A DNA stretch of 64,000 nucleotides from Prevotella nigrescens (lineage in GTDB: Bacteria > Bacteroidota > Bacteroidia > Bacteroidales > Bacteroidaceae), in assembly GCF_031191185.1 (NCBI RefSeq), contig NZ_CP133465.1, forward strand, positions 1,918,001-1,982,000, written 5' to 3'. This document shows, in pieces, positions 27,235-36,301 of this stretch. How positions within the stretch are numbered: the stretch's first letter is position 1; each line of letters opens with the position of its first letter. A program made the position numbers and the translations under genes. Under the pieces are notes generated by a model, which worked only from the letters and a program-made list of their open reading frames with translations, had not been told where the DNA came from and did no database searches.

Positions 27235-27248
27235 AAAATTTATAATTA
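27235..27248 (-). repeat. AT-rich 14-mer word, minus-strand copy
   Basis: TAATTATAAATTTT on the minus strand; plus-strand copies lie at 21404-21417, 22810-22823 and 36494-36507. It lies in the gene-free spacer 27101-27411 between divergent genes. Confidence 0.35.
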
Positions 27249-27411
27249 TATTTTTGGTGGAATATAATAAGAATTTTCTTCTCTGTAATTCTCTTCCTCT
27301 TTGAACAGAGTTGTTTTCCTTTGAAGCGTTGGGAATATCAAAATAAATAACTACATTTGCAGTTGTACACTTTGTGTTTAACAACATACAATTTAAAAGC
27401 TTTTTATGCTA

Positions 27412-27670
27412 ATGAATTAGTTTTGATATTCCACTGACATCCGATGATATTATAGACAAATATGAATTAACAGGATTGTGTGTGTTTCCATATACCAATG
27501 AACGGTTATATTTGTGTTCTCTATATAATAAAAGTGTAGACCCTTATAAGGATTTAATCTTCAACAGGAGCTTACCAGATAATTATAGATTAGCTGTTGA
27601 GATTATTTCAGGAGGTTATGACGATAAAAATCGCAACGAAATTCTAAGTGCATATAAAGTTCAAATCTAA
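27412..27670 (+). pseudogene. Small island gene with a disrupted start (frameshift after the second codon)
   Basis: A frame of about 82 residues (DIPLTSDDIIDKYELTGL..., ...GYDDKNRNEILSAYKVQI) ends with TAA at 27668-27670 but has no start codon of its own before 27476. The ATG at 27412 is one base out: dropping one T at 27417-27418 gives M-N-S-F-D-I-P-L and joins the frame. A TACATTTG -7 box lies near 27351-27358. A shorter product from the TTG at 27476 is possible but would lack a third of the protein. Family not recognised. Confidence 0.45.
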
Positions 27671-27755
27671 AAGATAGGCTAAGTAGAAACTACTTGGCAA
27701 ATCAAGAAAAGAATAGTTGCTGACAATATGAGAGTAGGAGTAATAAAGAAACAAA

Positions 27756-27977
27756 ATGAATAAAGTTGAATTGTCTAAACAGCTACAGTCTATGGGAATT
27801 TCTCCCAATAAATATTCGTTAGAAGGCTCTGTAGCCACTTGGGATACCATTGTATTAGTCGAAAACTATAATATCTGGAAAGTATTATACATAGACGAAC
27901 ATGGTAATCAAAACGAACTTGCATCTTTTAAAACAGAAAATGAAGCATGCAAGTTTATTTATAATGAGTTTAAATGA
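27756..27977 (+). CDS. Small immunity-like protein
   Basis: 73 residues. The pattern N-KxELxxxLxxxGIxxNxYSLxG, followed by WKVLYIDEHGNQNELASFKTENEACKFIY, resembles small bacterial immunity proteins that inhibit neighbouring toxins; I recall close relatives with YYSERGxKxDLKxFxTExEAC in the same layout. It starts 85 nt after the damaged gene before it on the same strand. No toxin gene is adjacent. Confidence 0.6.
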   Translation: MNKVELSKQLQSMGISPNKYSLEGSVATWDTIVLVENYNIWKVLYIDEHGNQNELASFKTENEACKFIYNEFK

Positions 27978-28070
27978 AAAGAGAAGTAAACTTTTTTAGC
28001 TTAAATTCCTCATTAAAAAAGCTTAGAATGGAAACATATTCTATACTTTTTAGGGAAATAATAGCCGAAT

Positions 28071-29087
28071 TTACTTCGTGCGCCTTAAATTTTCTATGCC
28101 AGTCCAAATAGCATTTTCGAAACGTGCCATTGAACTTGCTCTATAATGATTTACCCACGTATCCGAATTGCTTTGAATGGTTATTTCAATTGTGCATAAC
28201 ACATCGTCTTCGGTCGTAGATTGTGGCAAATCTTTTATGAAATAAGCATCTTGATTACTTTCAGATGTCTTTATTGTATCAAGTGGAACATTTGCCAAAC
28301 GGAAAAAATCTGTAGAACTTGTGAAATCTAATTCACCTTTATTACTAATTGAAGCTGATTCTTTTTGGTAAACTTCATCTTTATTCGTACCATCAAGTGG
28401 CGGACCAGAAACAAATTGTCCTAATGCAAAAGGCTGACAATAAGCAAGTGTAAATGTTTTAAATCCTGGACAAATAATATCCAATTCATCGAAAAGGGCA
28501 TTACCTTCTCCAAACTGTTCCATAGTTTGGCGTACAGTTTCGTCTAAAGTAGGAACATCGTTGTCTAACTCTTCAGCTACTTGCGTATTGTTTGCTATTG
28601 TGTTCCACAAGTTTAGTCCAATTTCTTTTATCAGCTCGCGTTTATTGTTAATTATCAAGCTACTCATATCTTTCGGAAAAGTAATAATTGGTTTTACACG
28701 TTGAAAAGCTCGAGTTACAGCATCTATTATTTTACGCTCCTGTTCGGTTACCACTTTTGTTATGTTGCAAGGCTTCGTAATATCAAGCTCCATAGTGTAA
28801 GTATAGTTCGTACATTCTATTACTTTCAACGAGAATGCATTGACATAAACTTCACCTGGCTTTGCCCCCTCAAAAATATTATTCATATTGTCGGTTTGCA
28901 ACAATTGGTAACCATTTATCGTGTTATTCGTTGTTCCGTCTGCAATATTCTTACAAATCACTTTGTACGAATACTCATAGCTTACGCATTGTCCTTTTTG
29001 GAAACACGGCTGATAAGTTTGTTGTGGCTGCGCTGCAACAGCAACAAAAGCATATACAATAAATATAAGCGTTATTAATCTTTTCAT
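28071..29087 (-). CDS. Exported protein of unknown function
   Basis: 338 residues with a signal peptide (about 1-19, ending VAVAA). The mature protein has Cys residues spaced along its first half (QPCFQKGQCVSYEYSYKVIC), a helical middle (NLWNTIANNTQVAEELDNDV) and acidic C-terminal parts. No membrane span beyond the signal, no lipobox and no recognisable enzyme motif. It lies at the right edge of the accessory region and is transcribed away from the long spacer. Confidence 0.6.
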   Translation of the reverse strand: MKRLITLIFIVYAFVAVAAQPQQTYQPCFQKGQCVSYEYSYKVICKNIADGTTNNTINGYQLLQTDNMNNIFEGAKPGEVYVNAFSLKVIECTNYTYTMELDITKPCNITKVVTEQERKIIDAVTRAFQRVKPIITFPKDMSSLIINNKRELIKEIGLNLWNTIANNTQVAEELDNDVPTLDETVRQTMEQFGEGNALFDELDIICPGFKTFTLAYCQPFALGQFVSGPPLDGTNKDEVYQKESASISNKGELDFTSSTDFFRLANVPLDTIKTSESNQDAYFIKDLPQSTTEDDVLCTIEITIQSNSDTWVNHYRASSMARFENAIWTGIENLRRTK

Positions 29088-29232
29088 ATTAAAGACTCAC
29101 AACCAATGGTGGTTTCTTTCTTTTAGCAGATACCCTTTACTTGGTTATTGTTGTTTATGGAGAACAAAAATACCCAAAAGTTTCTTCATAGCAAAATAAA
29201 GAGGATATTTTTACTTTTATTATAAAAAGAAG

Positions 29233-29275
29233 AATCCTAAAACATTTTTGTCCGTCCAAAGAATGTTTTAGGATT
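29233..29275. terminator. 14-bp perfect inverted repeat in the long spacer
   Basis: AATCCTAAAACATT (29233-29246) and AATGTTTTAGGATT (29262-29275) pair exactly with a 15-nt interior. It lies 146 nt upstream of the exported-protein gene, so it is not that gene's terminator. It may end transcripts coming from the right on the minus strand or from a short plus-strand RNA. Confidence 0.45.
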
Positions 29276-29729
29276 TCCTTTATTTATTGTAATATCGTTA
29301 TTTGTTTACCGCTCTATTATTATAGTCTACCTTGATATTGTTATTAAATTTATCTGAGTATGTCTTGATAGAGATTTACAAATACCTCATTAACGAAAAC
29401 ACTCTTGTTTCTACTTGTCTTCGAATGCAGTCATCAATGTTGAAACCACAAATGCTGTTGTTGCTAATAATGCTGTTATCATAATCAATCCTTTCTTTCT
29501 ATTTTTCAGCAATGCATCATTTTGCTGTTTTATTCATTGTTATCCTTAATTTCTGGTACAAAATTAATAAAAGTCTTGTTATTAAGTAACGATAAAGTGC
29601 AATTTTATAAAAATAAAGTTGTGCCTACTATTATTTTATGATATAGATCAAAAGATTTATTCCATTTTATCAAATTTGTAAGGTTACTTAATATCAGGCT
29701 AAATGTACCGGTCTATTGTGCTTCCATCA

Positions 29730-29771
29730 CATATAAAATTATAAATACAACATATAAAATTATAAATACAA
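29730..29771. repeat. Two perfect tandem copies of a 21-bp AT-rich unit
   Basis: 29730-29750 and 29751-29771 are identical, each beginning CATATAAAATTATAAATAC. They lie in the spacer 29088-30461, which is AT-rich with no gene longer than about 45 codons. Confidence 0.7.
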
Positions 29772-30159
29772 TAGTGTTAATATTTCCTTTATAGCCCTAT
29801 AACCATTGTTAGATGTAAAGAATGAACAAACGAAATATTTTTTTACAGTGCAAATATTTGCTTTCCTGGTTCTTGCTATGCAACTCCTTTTCTTATCGAC
29901 AAAACAAGATGCCAAAACGTACATTTAGGTGTCCTGAAACATCTAATCAACTTCTCATTTCATTTATTTGAAAATAATATATGTCGATTTTTATAATCAT
30001 AAAGGAACGGAAAGAATAATTATCCTAACAAAAAGATATTAATTGTCTACTCAAACTACAATAAATACGATTAGAAATAGATTTGAAAAAGCATTCAAGA
30101 AAGACAGACTGAGCCTTTAAAAGAACTTAACTGCCATACAAAAAAACAAGAAGTAATAC

Positions 30160-30231
30160 AAGAAAAAGCCTTGACTGATATCACATCAATCAAGGTTCCA
30201 ATACTAAAACTAAATTAACCACTAAAAAAAC
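30160..30231 (-). ncRNA. Candidate small RNA with its own promoter and terminator
   Basis: On the minus strand a consensus promoter (TTTG 30265-30268, 20-nt spacer, TACCTTTG 30237-30244) points into about 35 nt of unpaired sequence. A hairpin follows: CCTTGACTGAT (30169-30179) with ATCAATCAAGG (30185-30195), 11 pairs with one mismatch and a 5-nt loop, then GGCTTTTTC on the minus strand. The implied RNA is about 65-75 nt. The adjacent ZIP-transporter gene ends 217 nt upstream on the same strand, so read-through is an alternative. No coding frame is evident on this strand. Confidence 0.4.
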
Positions 30232-30236
30232 TGAGA

Positions 30237-30268
30237 CAAAGGTAATGATTATATTTCATACTACCAAA
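30237..30268 (-). promoter_or_regulatory. Consensus promoter in the 29.1-30.5 kb spacer
   Basis: Minus strand TTTG, 20 nt, TACCTTTG: a full match to the Bacteroidetes -33/-7 consensus, with no start codon of a real gene downstream. Confidence 0.6.
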
Positions 30269-30461
30269 TATTTCTAATACTTTTTTTGTATATTTTTTAT
30301 GGAAAATATTAAATCTACTGTATCGTATTATCTGTTAGTGGTTTAATTGATAATAAAAAACGAATAATGTAAGTTTTTATCGACTAAAAAACTTTTCATA
30401 GCTAATAATGTAAGAAATGGCGTAATGGACATTTCAGAAATCCATATCCTATACAATATGT

Positions 30462-31241
30462 CTACCCTAAAACAACATCTAATGTCATCATTAGTGCAAA
30501 ACCAATTGCAAATCCAATTGTAGAGAGGTTGGAGTGTTCTCCTTCTGAAGCTTCTGGGATAAGTTCTTCTACAACCACATAAAACATAGCACCAGCAGCA
30601 AAACTTAATAAATAAGGTAAAGCTGGAGTTATAATGCTTGCCAAAAGAATTACAAGTATACCACCAATAGGTTCTACAACACCGCTGAGCGAACCAATTA
30701 TAAACGATTTCAAACGTGAATTGCCAGCTTCACGCATTGGCATAGAAATAATTGCCCCTTCTGGAATATTCTGAATGGCAATGCCAATAGCCATTGCCAT
30801 CGCTGCAGTTGTAGAAATAGCACTGCCCATTTGTAATGCGCCTGCTAAAACAACACCAACTGCCATACCTTCTGGCAAATTATGAATAGTAACAGCAAAA
30901 GTTAGCATAGCTGTACGACTTAACCTGGTACGAGGTCCTTCTGGTTTATCACTTCCGATATGAAGGTGTGGAGTTATATAATCGATGAGCAACAAGAAAG
31001 CTATTCCAATAAGAAAACCAATTAAGGCGGGAATTATACGTAACCGTCCTTGATCAGCCCACATATCCATCGACGGAATAATGAGCGACCAAATAGATGC
31101 CGCCACCATAACTCCGGAAGCAAAACCTAATAGTGCCTTTTGTAAACGAGCAGGCATCTCGTTGCGCATGAAAAATACGAAAGCAGAACCTAAAACTGTT
31201 CCCATTAGTGGTATTAATAAGCCAAATATTGTTCCTATCAT
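30462..31241 (-). CDS. ZIP-family divalent metal transporter
   Basis: 259 residues with about eight hydrophobic segments. The metal-binding helices carry the family motifs TIHNLPEGMAVG (near 135-147) and IQNIPEGAIISMP (near 165-177), and YVVVEELIPE near the C-terminus. ZupT/ZIP proteins import Zn, Fe or Mn across the inner membrane; the exact metal is not determinable. It is 106 nt downstream of a CDF-like transporter gene, so import and efflux genes are side by side on one strand. Confidence 0.9.
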   Translation of the reverse strand: MIGTIFGLLIPLMGTVLGSAFVFFMRNEMPARLQKALLGFASGVMVAASIWSLIIPSMDMWADQGRLRIIPALIGFLIGIAFLLLIDYITPHLHIGSDKPEGPRTRLSRTAMLTFAVTIHNLPEGMAVGVVLAGALQMGSAISTTAAMAMAIGIAIQNIPEGAIISMPMREAGNSRLKSFIIGSLSGVVEPIGGILVILLASIITPALPYLLSFAAGAMFYVVVEELIPEASEGEHSNLSTIGFAIGFALMMTLDVVLG

Positions 31242-31347
31242 TATGTTGCCCTTCTTTATATTTTATATTTATTTTCCAAGTAATACTTCCTAATTACGTG
31301 ATGCTTAAATAAAGCTTACTATTATTGTATTCGATTTTATAGATAAT

Positions 31348-31998
31348 CTATTCTTGGTTTTCTTTTCTCGTCAGAATTCGTCCTGTTTCCCATAGCAAGT
31401 TCTTTGCCCAATGAGCAGCAATAAGTGCGGAAATAATGGCGACAGCAGCGTCAATCCACAAAATATCCCAAAGCATAGCACAAACAATGCCGACAACTAT
31501 GCCTGCTTTCGATAATATGTCGGACAGCAGATGCAGATAAACAGCATGGCTATTATAGTCGGTCATTCCATTTTTATCGTGCATCACGCGCGCGCAAACA
31601 ATATTTGCCAATAGTCCTATAACAGCAGCAATAATGGCAAAGTTATGGTTTATAATATGTTCTGTATGCCCATTTAGACGTTCGAATGCTTCAATAACGA
31701 TAAATACAGCTGTTGCAAGTAGAAATATTCCACTTGTGAAAGCAGACAAATTCAATATCTTATTAGTATCGTAGCGTTCCGACTGTCTATTTTGCAAACG
31801 ACGCACCAAAATATACGCAGTCCAATTCAATCCTAATATTAGCTCGTGAGACATTAGATGAATTGCATCGCCCAAAAGTGCCATTGAACGAGAAACAACA
31901 CCAACAGCAACTTCAATGGCTACAATAAACAACGTGAAAAGTACTACAAAGCGTACTCGTTTTTCTTGTTTGGTGGTCTCTATATATTCTGTTTCCAA
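31348..31998 (-). CDS. Cation diffusion facilitator-type transporter lacking the usual cytoplasmic domain
   Basis: 216 residues, six hydrophobic helices. GDAIHLMSHE (helix 2) and HLLSDILSKAG (helix 5) correspond to the paired metal-site motifs of CDF exporters, although helix 2 has His-Glu at the end where many members have an Asp. The protein ends after helix 6 with GRILTRKENQE, so the roughly 80-residue C-terminal metallochaperone-like domain of most CDF proteins is absent. It resembles DmeF-type CDF proteins. It begins 89 nt after the HAD gene and likely shares its transcript. Confidence 0.8.
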   Translation of the reverse strand: METEYIETTKQEKRVRFVVLFTLFIVAIEVAVGVVSRSMALLGDAIHLMSHELILGLNWTAYILVRRLQNRQSERYDTNKILNLSAFTSGIFLLATAVFIVIEAFERLNGHTEHIINHNFAIIAAVIGLLANIVCARVMHDKNGMTDYNSHAVYLHLLSDILSKAGIVVGIVCAMLWDILWIDAAVAIISALIAAHWAKNLLWETGRILTRKENQE

Positions 31999-32087
31999 AT
32001 TTTTAGTCCTGTCTTAATGTTTCTTTTTTGCTGCTTTACATCTTCCATACTTGATAAAAAGCAAGATGTCATCTGTATTTATGCCTT

Positions 32088-32873
32088 CTATATAGCATTA
32101 AAATGTTTCAATGCATTCCAAATTCCATCTTCATCTACTGATGCTGTAACATAATCTGCAACCGCTTTAACATCATCGTTCCCATTTCCCATAGCTACAC
32201 CTATTCCCGCTGCTTTTAGTATAGAAAGGTCGTTGCCACCATCACCGAAAGCAATACATTCTTTAATATCAAGTCCTAATTGCGTTGCTACTGTAATTAA
32301 AGCATTCCCTTTGTTAGCTCCTTTTACAGTAATATCGGTAAATAAGGGGTGCCAGCGTGCCGAAACGCAATGCGATATCTCAGGCATTATTATTTTTTCT
32401 TCATCTTCCGTAAAGAAAGGAGTCATTTGCAATATAGGCTGCCCTTTTAGATCTGCTATTGTCTTACTCTTGTCTACATTATTTACACCTAAATCATTTA
32501 CAAAAACATCTGTAAAAACTTTTTTGTAATTATATATTATTACCTCTCTCTTCCCACATATTGCAACACAATAATCGCGTTTTCCAGCATCGTCTATCAT
32601 TGTTTTCACATCATTATCAGGAATAGGCGAAAGCAAAAACTCACGATTTCCCATAAAACAGTAGGCACCATTAAAAGTAATATATCCGTCCACCAAATGT
32701 TTTATGGCATCAATATTAGTAATGAGTGCAACAGGACGACCTGTTGAAATAAATATCTTTATCCCATTCTGTTTGGCCTCTGTTAAAGCGTCGATTGTAG
32801 ATTGTGGAATTTTGTGAGTTTTAAACGATATAAGCGTACCGTCTATATCAAAAAATGCAGCCTTTATTGTCAT
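32088..32873 (-). CDS. HAD-superfamily hydrolase, Cof subfamily
   Basis: 261 residues. Motif I FFDIDGTLISF (residues 7-17, nucleophile Asp and acid Asp), motif II ISTGRP, a Lys in the GANKGNAL segment, and motif IV FGDGGNDLSILKAAGIGVAMGN are all present, with a Cof-type C2 cap in the middle. These cytoplasmic enzymes remove phosphate from sugar phosphates, FMN or PLP; the substrate is unknown. First gene of a minus-strand run with the two metal transporters. Confidence 0.9.
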   Translation of the reverse strand: MTIKAAFFDIDGTLISFKTHKIPQSTIDALTEAKQNGIKIFISTGRPVALITNIDAIKHLVDGYITFNGAYCFMGNREFLLSPIPDNDVKTMIDDAGKRDYCVAICGKREVIIYNYKKVFTDVFVNDLGVNNVDKSKTIADLKGQPILQMTPFFTEDEEKIIMPEISHCVSARWHPLFTDITVKGANKGNALITVATQLGLDIKECIAFGDGGNDLSILKAAGIGVAMGNGNDDVKAVADYVTASVDEDGIWNALKHFNAI

Positions 32874-33005
32874 ATCCTATCTTTTTACATTTGCAAAGTT
32901 ACTAAAAAAAATCAGTATATAAGCGTGATACAGAAAAATACCAAAAAATGAGTATTATAAACAGTTACGAACAATGTCAATAGAATAAGACCGGAATAAA
33001 AAATA

Positions 33006-33037
33006 AGAGGTTGCACAAATTATTTTGTCCAACCTCT
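33006..33037 (-). terminator. Terminator after the C10 protease gene
   Basis: AGAGGTTGCACAAA (33006-33019) pairs with TTTGTCCAACCTCT (33024-33037), 14 positions with one mismatch. On the minus strand the stem is followed by TTATTTTTTATT. It lies 37 nt past the stop. Confidence 0.8.
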
Positions 33038-33073
33038 CATATCTAATTTCCCTAAGAGGGAATAAACTTTGTT

Positions 33074-36000
33074 TTATTTCACAACAACTTTCTTGCCGTT
33101 GATGATATAAATACCCTTCTTAGTTGCAGACTCAGCCGGGAGACGGCGACCTTGAAGGTCATAAACAGTCTTTATTTCAGTTTCGTTGTTATTGATACCG
33201 TTAATACCTGTTGCAAAATCATTGTTAAACAAGATATTAAGTTTATTCAGACCATCATGACCGATAATATATGCACGGAAAGCATTAACTGTTGCTGCCG
33301 GTTTCAACTCAAATGACTTAGCATCAGAAGAGAGTACATATTCGTTATCTGTCAATGTTCTCTTTGCAGAAATACCTGTAAAAATGAAGTTTTCATTGTT
33401 TACAGAGCTGAAACGTGTAGCGTTATCAAGGATCTGAACGTTATTTGCGCTGAAAGTTATGTTCTTTCCTACGAGAGCCTGAGGAACAGCCATCAAGTAA
33501 GGAACATTGCAGTTGAATGTTTCGTTAGCATAAACAAATTTCAAATTATCTGCATTAGAACCTGCAAACTGCATTAGGTAAAAATCGTTAGCTTCACCAT
33601 CTTTAATCTGCCATTTCAAATTCTTTGCTCCATCAGAAATAGAGGTTGGAGTAAATGGAATATAAAGACCATCGTAATTTGTCTTACCATCAGAAGCCTT
33701 GTCGAATTTACGTGTATAAGTAATTTGGTCTGCAGTAAATGCTGCCGGACAATAGAAATCGTTACCATCAGTTAGAACAACTTTTGCAGCTTTACCGTCT
33801 ACAATGACATTTTGTGCTGGCAATCCTGTTGCAGAAGCCTTATCGGCATCTACATAGTATAATATGTTTGGATTGTTGTTTCCTTCAACTGCTGTGAAAG
33901 AATTGCCACGCAAATCTACTGCAGCTGCATTTTCGGGGATTTTAACGGTAGAAGTAGGAGCATAACCTTGTCGTGAACCATCACCGTTATAAACAACAAT
34001 ACCTTTCTTGATTGTTGCATATTTATATGAACCAGGCTTAATATCTACCTTTTGACCTTTAATAAATGTTATAAGTAACACATGCTGACCAATTGCACAA
34101 TTATCGAATGTGAAATCAATTGTAGTTGATTCGCCTGGTTGGAGTGAAACATCTTTAGATTTACCAAACTCTTGGTCAGAATTGTTATCAGCTTTTACTC
34201 TTGCTATTGTTAATTTGTCGTTAAATGCAGCAGTTCCGTTATTTGTAATCTTAACACTACCGGCAAGTCTATTATCGTATATAGTTGAACCTGTAGCACC
34301 ATTCAAAGAATAGCTATAACCTAACTTTTCTTTTGCGGTAGATGCATTTACAACATTAACTTTACCATTGCCAAGTGCCTGATAGTTCTGGTAATCTTCT
34401 GTTACACATAAAGAAATTTTGTGTTCGCCAACCTTATCAGCATAGAAGCCCATTGGAATTTCTATGCTGCCCTTTGCAGGAACAGTAACTGGTGCTTGTG
34501 AATGGATTTGCCTTCCTGTCTTTCCTGCAGCATTTGTTGTTTCATAAACCAAATAAACAGTTGTATGCACTTCATGGTCGCCTACATTCTTCACAGTAAT
34601 ATTTACATTGTTCATTTTACCAACAACGCCACTTGATGTTACATAGAAGTTTGAAGCTCTCAATTTAGTGAAATCTCCATAATTATCAAATTTCAATTCG
34701 GTAGTCTTACCTGTGTTGTCAATTGTTACAGTTGCATACACGTATGGGTCATAGAACCACTTATCATTAGAATCCTTTGGACGCTGAATAGGTGTTACTT
34801 TGTATACACCTGCAGTTTTTAGACCTGTAATCTGAACGGTACTTCTTTTTAAATAACCAGGCTCTACAGACATAGTTGTAAAATGAGAGATTGGAGTTAC
34901 ACTGCCGTTATCTTCTATCTTACCTAAACCTGTTTGAACACTTACAGCCTCGTTGTTAAAGTTAGATAATGTGTACGAAACTGTATTTTGCCATTTTGAT
35001 ACACCTGTAATATCTGGCTGCAACATTAAAGCGATAGGTTTTTCTGTGGTATTTGGAGATAGACCAATAACGGCATTCTGTCCCATACCATACCCATCAG
35101 AAGTAGAACTTGCACCAATACCTGCAGTATTTTCCGGATTAAGAATTGCTACTTTAAAATATCCGTTAGAAGAGCCACCCCAGCCCCAATTTACATGGAA
35201 ATATCCTTTACCATCATAACCATCGAGAACAAAACAGTGCCCACCACCTGTAGACTGACCGCAGAAAACAACTGGACGTCCTGCTGCCACTTCATTATAG
35301 ATTCTTGTTTCAAAATCAGCTAAATTATAGTCTTCACGAAGAATAAAAGAAGCATTGTAGTTGAAATATTTATTGAAAGCAGGAGCAATGCTGTAAGCTG
35401 TAGTACCTGAACCACCATTTATGGCTCTATCGTATTGCATCTTAACAGAGCGACCAACATACGCCATCAATTCAGCAACAGCTTTCTTCTTCTCTGCTGA
35501 TGTACTTGCACTATATGTTGTCTCGATATTTGCCCAATCAATTTTCGCTCCAGCAGGAACACCGTCTACAGAAACAGTTTTATATTTATTCGAACCATAT
35601 TTAGCCTCATTTTCATGAACTCTACAACTATATGAATTCATTGTATTCATTACTTCGTTTGGCCACTTGTACTTATACATGGCTTGTGCCATTGCAGTAG
35701 CGACACAGCCTGTTACAAGATTTTCGCCTGTTGTGCTATATGGGTCTTTCGGACACAAATCACTGTAAGGTGCATCTTGGTCCCACAATGTTTCCACCAA
35801 TGGAGCAACAGGTGTTCTTGCTTCCATCTTGCTTGGCACCTTTGCAGTCTTTTTTACATGATATTTATCTAACAGACTGATTTCTTGTGCCATTCCGTCC
35901 ATAAAGCTTCTTATGTTTTCAGACATATTGTTAATGTCGAAGCTTGTTGTTGTACTATAACCAAGAATTTCTGAGGTACGATCGTCACCAGACACTATTA

Positions 36001-36229
36001 CAAATCCTTTGCCATCTTGAGCATTGAACACATAATAAGGAGCTGTAGCATTTGGTCCCTGCGCATTCATTCTCGGAGCATAGACAGCATTTGTACCTTT
36101 TAATTGCTTGCCATACTGCTGTAGAAATTTTTTAGCAGTCTGACTTGCAGTACTTAGCTTCACTGGTGCTGCCCACGATACTGGCGAAAGCAACAACATA
36201 AGAAGCAGGCTCGTCAAAGTTTTTTTCAT
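33074..36229 (-). CDS. C10 (streptopain/interpain-type) cysteine protease with long C-terminal extension
   Basis: 1051 residues: signal peptide (1-20), Spi-type prodomain (about 22-140), then the C10 catalytic domain (about 140-395). It has Cys175 in VTGCVATAMAQ, His331 in GGGHCFVLDGYD and the NWGWGG segment (347-352). After it come several Ig-like/CARDB-like modules (about 400-750) and a beta-rich region to about 1000. The tail VYDLQGRRL...GIYIINGKKVVVK is shared with other exported proteins here. Prevotella intermedia interpain A is a known C10 relative; this protein is longer. Likely a secreted protease acting on host proteins. A minus-strand TAAATTTG -7 box lies at 36294-36301. Confidence 0.92.
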   Translation of the reverse strand: MKKTLTSLLLMLLLSPVSWAAPVKLSTASQTAKKFLQQYGKQLKGTNAVYAPRMNAQGPNATAPYYVFNAQDGKGFVIVSGDDRTSEILGYSTTTSFDINNMSENIRSFMDGMAQEISLLDKYHVKKTAKVPSKMEARTPVAPLVETLWDQDAPYSDLCPKDPYSTTGENLVTGCVATAMAQAMYKYKWPNEVMNTMNSYSCRVHENEAKYGSNKYKTVSVDGVPAGAKIDWANIETTYSASTSAEKKKAVAELMAYVGRSVKMQYDRAINGGSGTTAYSIAPAFNKYFNYNASFILREDYNLADFETRIYNEVAAGRPVVFCGQSTGGGHCFVLDGYDGKGYFHVNWGWGGSSNGYFKVAILNPENTAGIGASSTSDGYGMGQNAVIGLSPNTTEKPIALMLQPDITGVSKWQNTVSYTLSNFNNEAVSVQTGLGKIEDNGSVTPISHFTTMSVEPGYLKRSTVQITGLKTAGVYKVTPIQRPKDSNDKWFYDPYVYATVTIDNTGKTTELKFDNYGDFTKLRASNFYVTSSGVVGKMNNVNITVKNVGDHEVHTTVYLVYETTNAAGKTGRQIHSQAPVTVPAKGSIEIPMGFYADKVGEHKISLCVTEDYQNYQALGNGKVNVVNASTAKEKLGYSYSLNGATGSTIYDNRLAGSVKITNNGTAAFNDKLTIARVKADNNSDQEFGKSKDVSLQPGESTTIDFTFDNCAIGQHVLLITFIKGQKVDIKPGSYKYATIKKGIVVYNGDGSRQGYAPTSTVKIPENAAAVDLRGNSFTAVEGNNNPNILYYVDADKASATGLPAQNVIVDGKAAKVVLTDGNDFYCPAAFTADQITYTRKFDKASDGKTNYDGLYIPFTPTSISDGAKNLKWQIKDGEANDFYLMQFAGSNADNLKFVYANETFNCNVPYLMAVPQALVGKNITFSANNVQILDNATRFSSVNNENFIFTGISAKRTLTDNEYVLSSDAKSFELKPAATVNAFRAYIIGHDGLNKLNILFNNDFATGINGINNNETEIKTVYDLQGRRLPAESATKKGIYIINGKKVVVK

Positions 36230-36293
36230 GTTTGTGTAATATTTAAATGAAACTTAAGTATTAAAATCTGAGATTATATTTCTTCAGTGGTTG

Positions 36294-36301
36294 CAAATTT
36301 A
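36294..36301 (-). promoter_or_regulatory. Probable -7 box of the C10 protease gene
   Basis: Minus strand TAAATTTG; the leader would be about 60 nt. An ATTG about 19 nt upstream is a one-mismatch -33 box. The spacer 36230-36652 otherwise holds AT-rich palindromic sequence (36476-36546), including the TAATTATAAATTTT word at 36494-36507. Confidence 0.5.

Noticed and set aside
18597..29087. Integrated prophage or conjugative element
   Set aside because: No integrase, phage structural, mob or tra genes; only one IS element.
29411..29482. 23-codon minus-strand frame with a hydrophobic core, ATG at 29482
   Set aside because: Very short, no promoter just upstream and no recognised family; left out as a gene although a tiny membrane peptide cannot be excluded.
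29988..30216. Plus-strand coding-like stretches overlapping the candidate small RNA
   Set aside because: Two short frames without start codons; lengths are expected by chance and the minus-strand promoter-terminator pair explains the region better.
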